A DNA stretch of 64,000 nucleotides from an uncultured Collinsella sp. (GTDB lineage Bacteria > Actinomycetota > Coriobacteriia > Coriobacteriales > Coriobacteriaceae), in assembly GCA_902462065.1 (NCBI GenBank), contig CABQAK010000003.1, positions 1 to 64,000 of the forward strand, in the 5' to 3' direction. The position numbers were made by a program, and so were the translations under genes. Positions 62,544 through 64,000 of the stretch are shown piece after piece (within the stretch, counting starts at the first letter, position 1; each line of letters opens with the position of its first letter). The notes beneath the pieces are model-generated. The model made no database searches, was not told the DNA's origin, and saw nothing but the letters and a program-made list of their open reading frames with translations.

Positions 62544-63854
62544 ATGAGCCAGTTCATCAACAACCCCGAGCACACCTTTGGTTTCGATACCCTGCAGCTT
62601 CACGTTGGCCAGGAGAGCGCCGATCCCGCATCCGACTCCCGCGCCGTGCCTATCTACCAGACCACGAGCTATGTGTTCCGCAACTCCCAGCACGCCGCCG
62701 ACCGCTTTGGTCTTGCCGATGCTGGTAACATCTACGGCCGTCTGACCAACTCCACCCAGGGCGTCTTTGAGGACCGTATCGCCGCGCTCGAGGGTGGCGT
62801 TGCTGGCCTCGCCGTCGCCTCTGGCGCCGCTGCCATCACCTATACCCTGCAGGCACTTGCCCAGGCCGGTGACCACGTGGTGGCTCAGAAGACCATCTAC
62901 GGTGGCTCCTACAACCTGCTGGAGCATACGCTCTCCCAGTTTGGCGTCGAGACCACCTTCGTCGATGCCCACAACCTGGACGAGGTCGAGGGCGCCATCA
63001 AGGACAACACCACGGTCATCTATCTCGAGACGCTTGGCAACCCCAACTCCGACATCCCCAACATCGACGCCATCTCCGAGATCGCCAAGAAGCACGGTCT
63101 GCCGGTTGTCGTCGACAACACCTTCGGCACCCCGTATCTGTTCCGTCCGCTGGAGCATGGTGCCAACATCGTCGTCCACTCCGCAACCAAGTTCATCGGC
63201 GGCCACGGCACCTCGCTGGGCGGTGTGATCGTCGACGGCGGTAACTTCGATTGGAAGGCGAGCAGCAAGTATGCGCAGATCGCCGAGCCCAACCCCTCCT
63301 ACCATGGCGTCTCGTTTGCCGAGGCTGCCGGTCCCGCCGCCTTCGCAACCTATGTCCGCGCTATCCTGCTGCGCGACGAGGGCGCCTGCATCAGCCCGTT
63401 CAACGCCTGGGTCCTGCTCCAGGGCACCGAGACCCTGTCGCTGCGCGTTGACCGTCATGTCGAGAACACCAAGAAGGTCGTTGAGTTCCTGGCTGGCGAC
63501 AGCCACGTCGCCAAGGTGAACCACCCGAGCCTGCCTGAGCACCCCGATCACGAGCTCTATCAGAAGTATTTCCCCAACGGCGGTGCCTCGATCTTTACCT
63601 TTGAGATTAAGGGTGGCCAGGAGGCAGCTTGGAAGTTCATCGATCATCTGCAGGTGTTCTCGCTGCTCGCCAACGTGGCCGACGTCAAGTCGCTCGTCGT
63701 GCACCCGGCTACCACCACGCACTCCCAGCTCTCTGCCGAGGAGCTCGCCGAGCAGAACATCACGCCCTCCACGATCCGTCTTTCCATCGGCACCGAGAAC
63801 GCCGAGGATGTCATTTGGGATCTGAAGCAGGCCTTCGCCGCGCTGGACGAGTAA
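62544..63854 (+). CDS. metY: O-acetylhomoserine sulfhydrylase (Cys/Met metabolism PLP enzyme)
   Basis: Makes homocysteine from O-acetylhomoserine and sulfide. It belongs to the cystathionine-gamma-synthase fold; PLP-binding Lys216 is in SATKFIGGHGTSLGG. The N-terminal FDTLQLHVGQESADPASDSRAVPIYQ-type start and the long internal loop (IVDGGNFDW...) fit the 430-residue MetY group rather than the shorter MetB. AAGGAG precedes the ATG at 62544. It is divergent from a LysR gene and preceded by a leader peptide, so sulfur-dependent control is likely. Confidence 0.93.
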   Translation: MSQFINNPEHTFGFDTLQLHVGQESADPASDSRAVPIYQTTSYVFRNSQHAADRFGLADAGNIYGRLTNSTQGVFEDRIAALEGGVAGLAVASGAAAITYTLQALAQAGDHVVAQKTIYGGSYNLLEHTLSQFGVETTFVDAHNLDEVEGAIKDNTTVIYLETLGNPNSDIPNIDAISEIAKKHGLPVVVDNTFGTPYLFRPLEHGANIVVHSATKFIGGHGTSLGGVIVDGGNFDWKASSKYAQIAEPNPSYHGVSFAEAAGPAAFATYVRAILLRDEGACISPFNAWVLLQGTETLSLRVDRHVENTKKVVEFLAGDSHVAKVNHPSLPEHPDHELYQKYFPNGGASIFTFEIKGGQEAAWKFIDHLQVFSLLANVADVKSLVVHPATTTHSQLSAEELAEQNITPSTIRLSIGTENAEDVIWDLKQAFAALDE

Positions 63855-63914
63855 GGCGTCTTGTGCAAGGCCCCCTTGCGACTCGATAGGTATAACTGCA
63901 TAAAATGCCTGCTC

Positions 63915-63955
63915 AAGGCGCCTGTGCGAACAATGGTTGCACAGGCGCCTTTTTT
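63915..63955 (+). terminator. terminator of metY
   Basis: AAGGCGCCTGTGC / GCACAGGCGCCTT, a 13-bp perfect stem followed by T's, 60 bases after the stop. The remaining bases to 64000 show no gene. Confidence 0.92.
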
Positions 63956-64000
63956 GCATAGAGAGGGCGCTATTACAGGGTTTTTGGCATGCTTTATGCA

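Overview
The window looks like the chromosome of a Collinsella-like member of the Coriobacteriia (anaerobic gut Actinomycetota). Support: high GC with actinobacterial codon use, GTG/TTG starts, an actinobacterial-style RapZ P-loop (Arg in place of Lys), WhiA, tRNAs with encoded CCA, an anaerobic ribonucleotide reductase (NrdDG) and a sialic-acid catabolic operon. The genus is inferred; there is no 16S rRNA here.

Layout. 1-1.3 kb: 3' end of a 23S rRNA gene, 5S rRNA and operon terminator. 1.4-18.5 kb: housekeeping (coaE, lytic transglycosylase, uvrB, two FAD proteins, Mrp, an LTA-synthase-type enzyme, uvrA, a YbaK-type deacylase, murJ, uvrC), so all three UvrABC subunits lie within 16 kb. 18.6-29.3 kb: a co-directional sialic-acid operon, made of a SatABCD/SiaEFGI-type ABC transporter with a fused permease-ATPase, two CE7-like esterase homologues (the second lacks its serine nucleophile), nanA, a ROK kinase and nanE. 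29.4-36.5 kb: rapZ-whiA, then gap-pgk-tpiA-gpmI-secG. 36.8-42.7 kb: a complete Opp/Dpp peptide transporter. 43.3-49.3 kb: three tRNA transcription units (Leu; Gly-Cys-Gly; Gly-Val) driven by near-identical promoters, a SpoIIE-type phosphatase next to a fused STAS-HATPase protein, and a GH13 alpha-glucosidase. 49.3-54.9 kb: an orphan leader peptide, an NrdR-type box, nrdD-nrdG, then folE-HD-folB. 54.9-64 kb: a YgjP-type metallopeptidase, an M19 dipeptidase, an FKBP plus UreE-like pair, a Cof-type HAD, a Fur/PerR regulator, acylphosphatase, a Gfo/Idh/MocA oxidoreductase, rnhA, a LysR regulator and a divergent metY with a cysteine-containing leader peptide.

How it works together: imported sialic acid would be deacetylated, cleaved to ManNAc plus pyruvate, phosphorylated and epimerised to GlcNAc-6-P, which feeds the glycolytic genes next door. 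The regulatory layer is unusually visible. Most notable are six long, nested inverted-repeat hairpins in intergenic gaps, unrelated in sequence but alike in architecture; two short leader peptides sharing an RR-x-P-x-x-C-(L/I)-R-P pattern; a shared tRNA promoter module; and a partner-switching module whose antagonist and kinase are one polypeptide. No CRISPR array, insertion sequence, integrase or prophage gene was seen.
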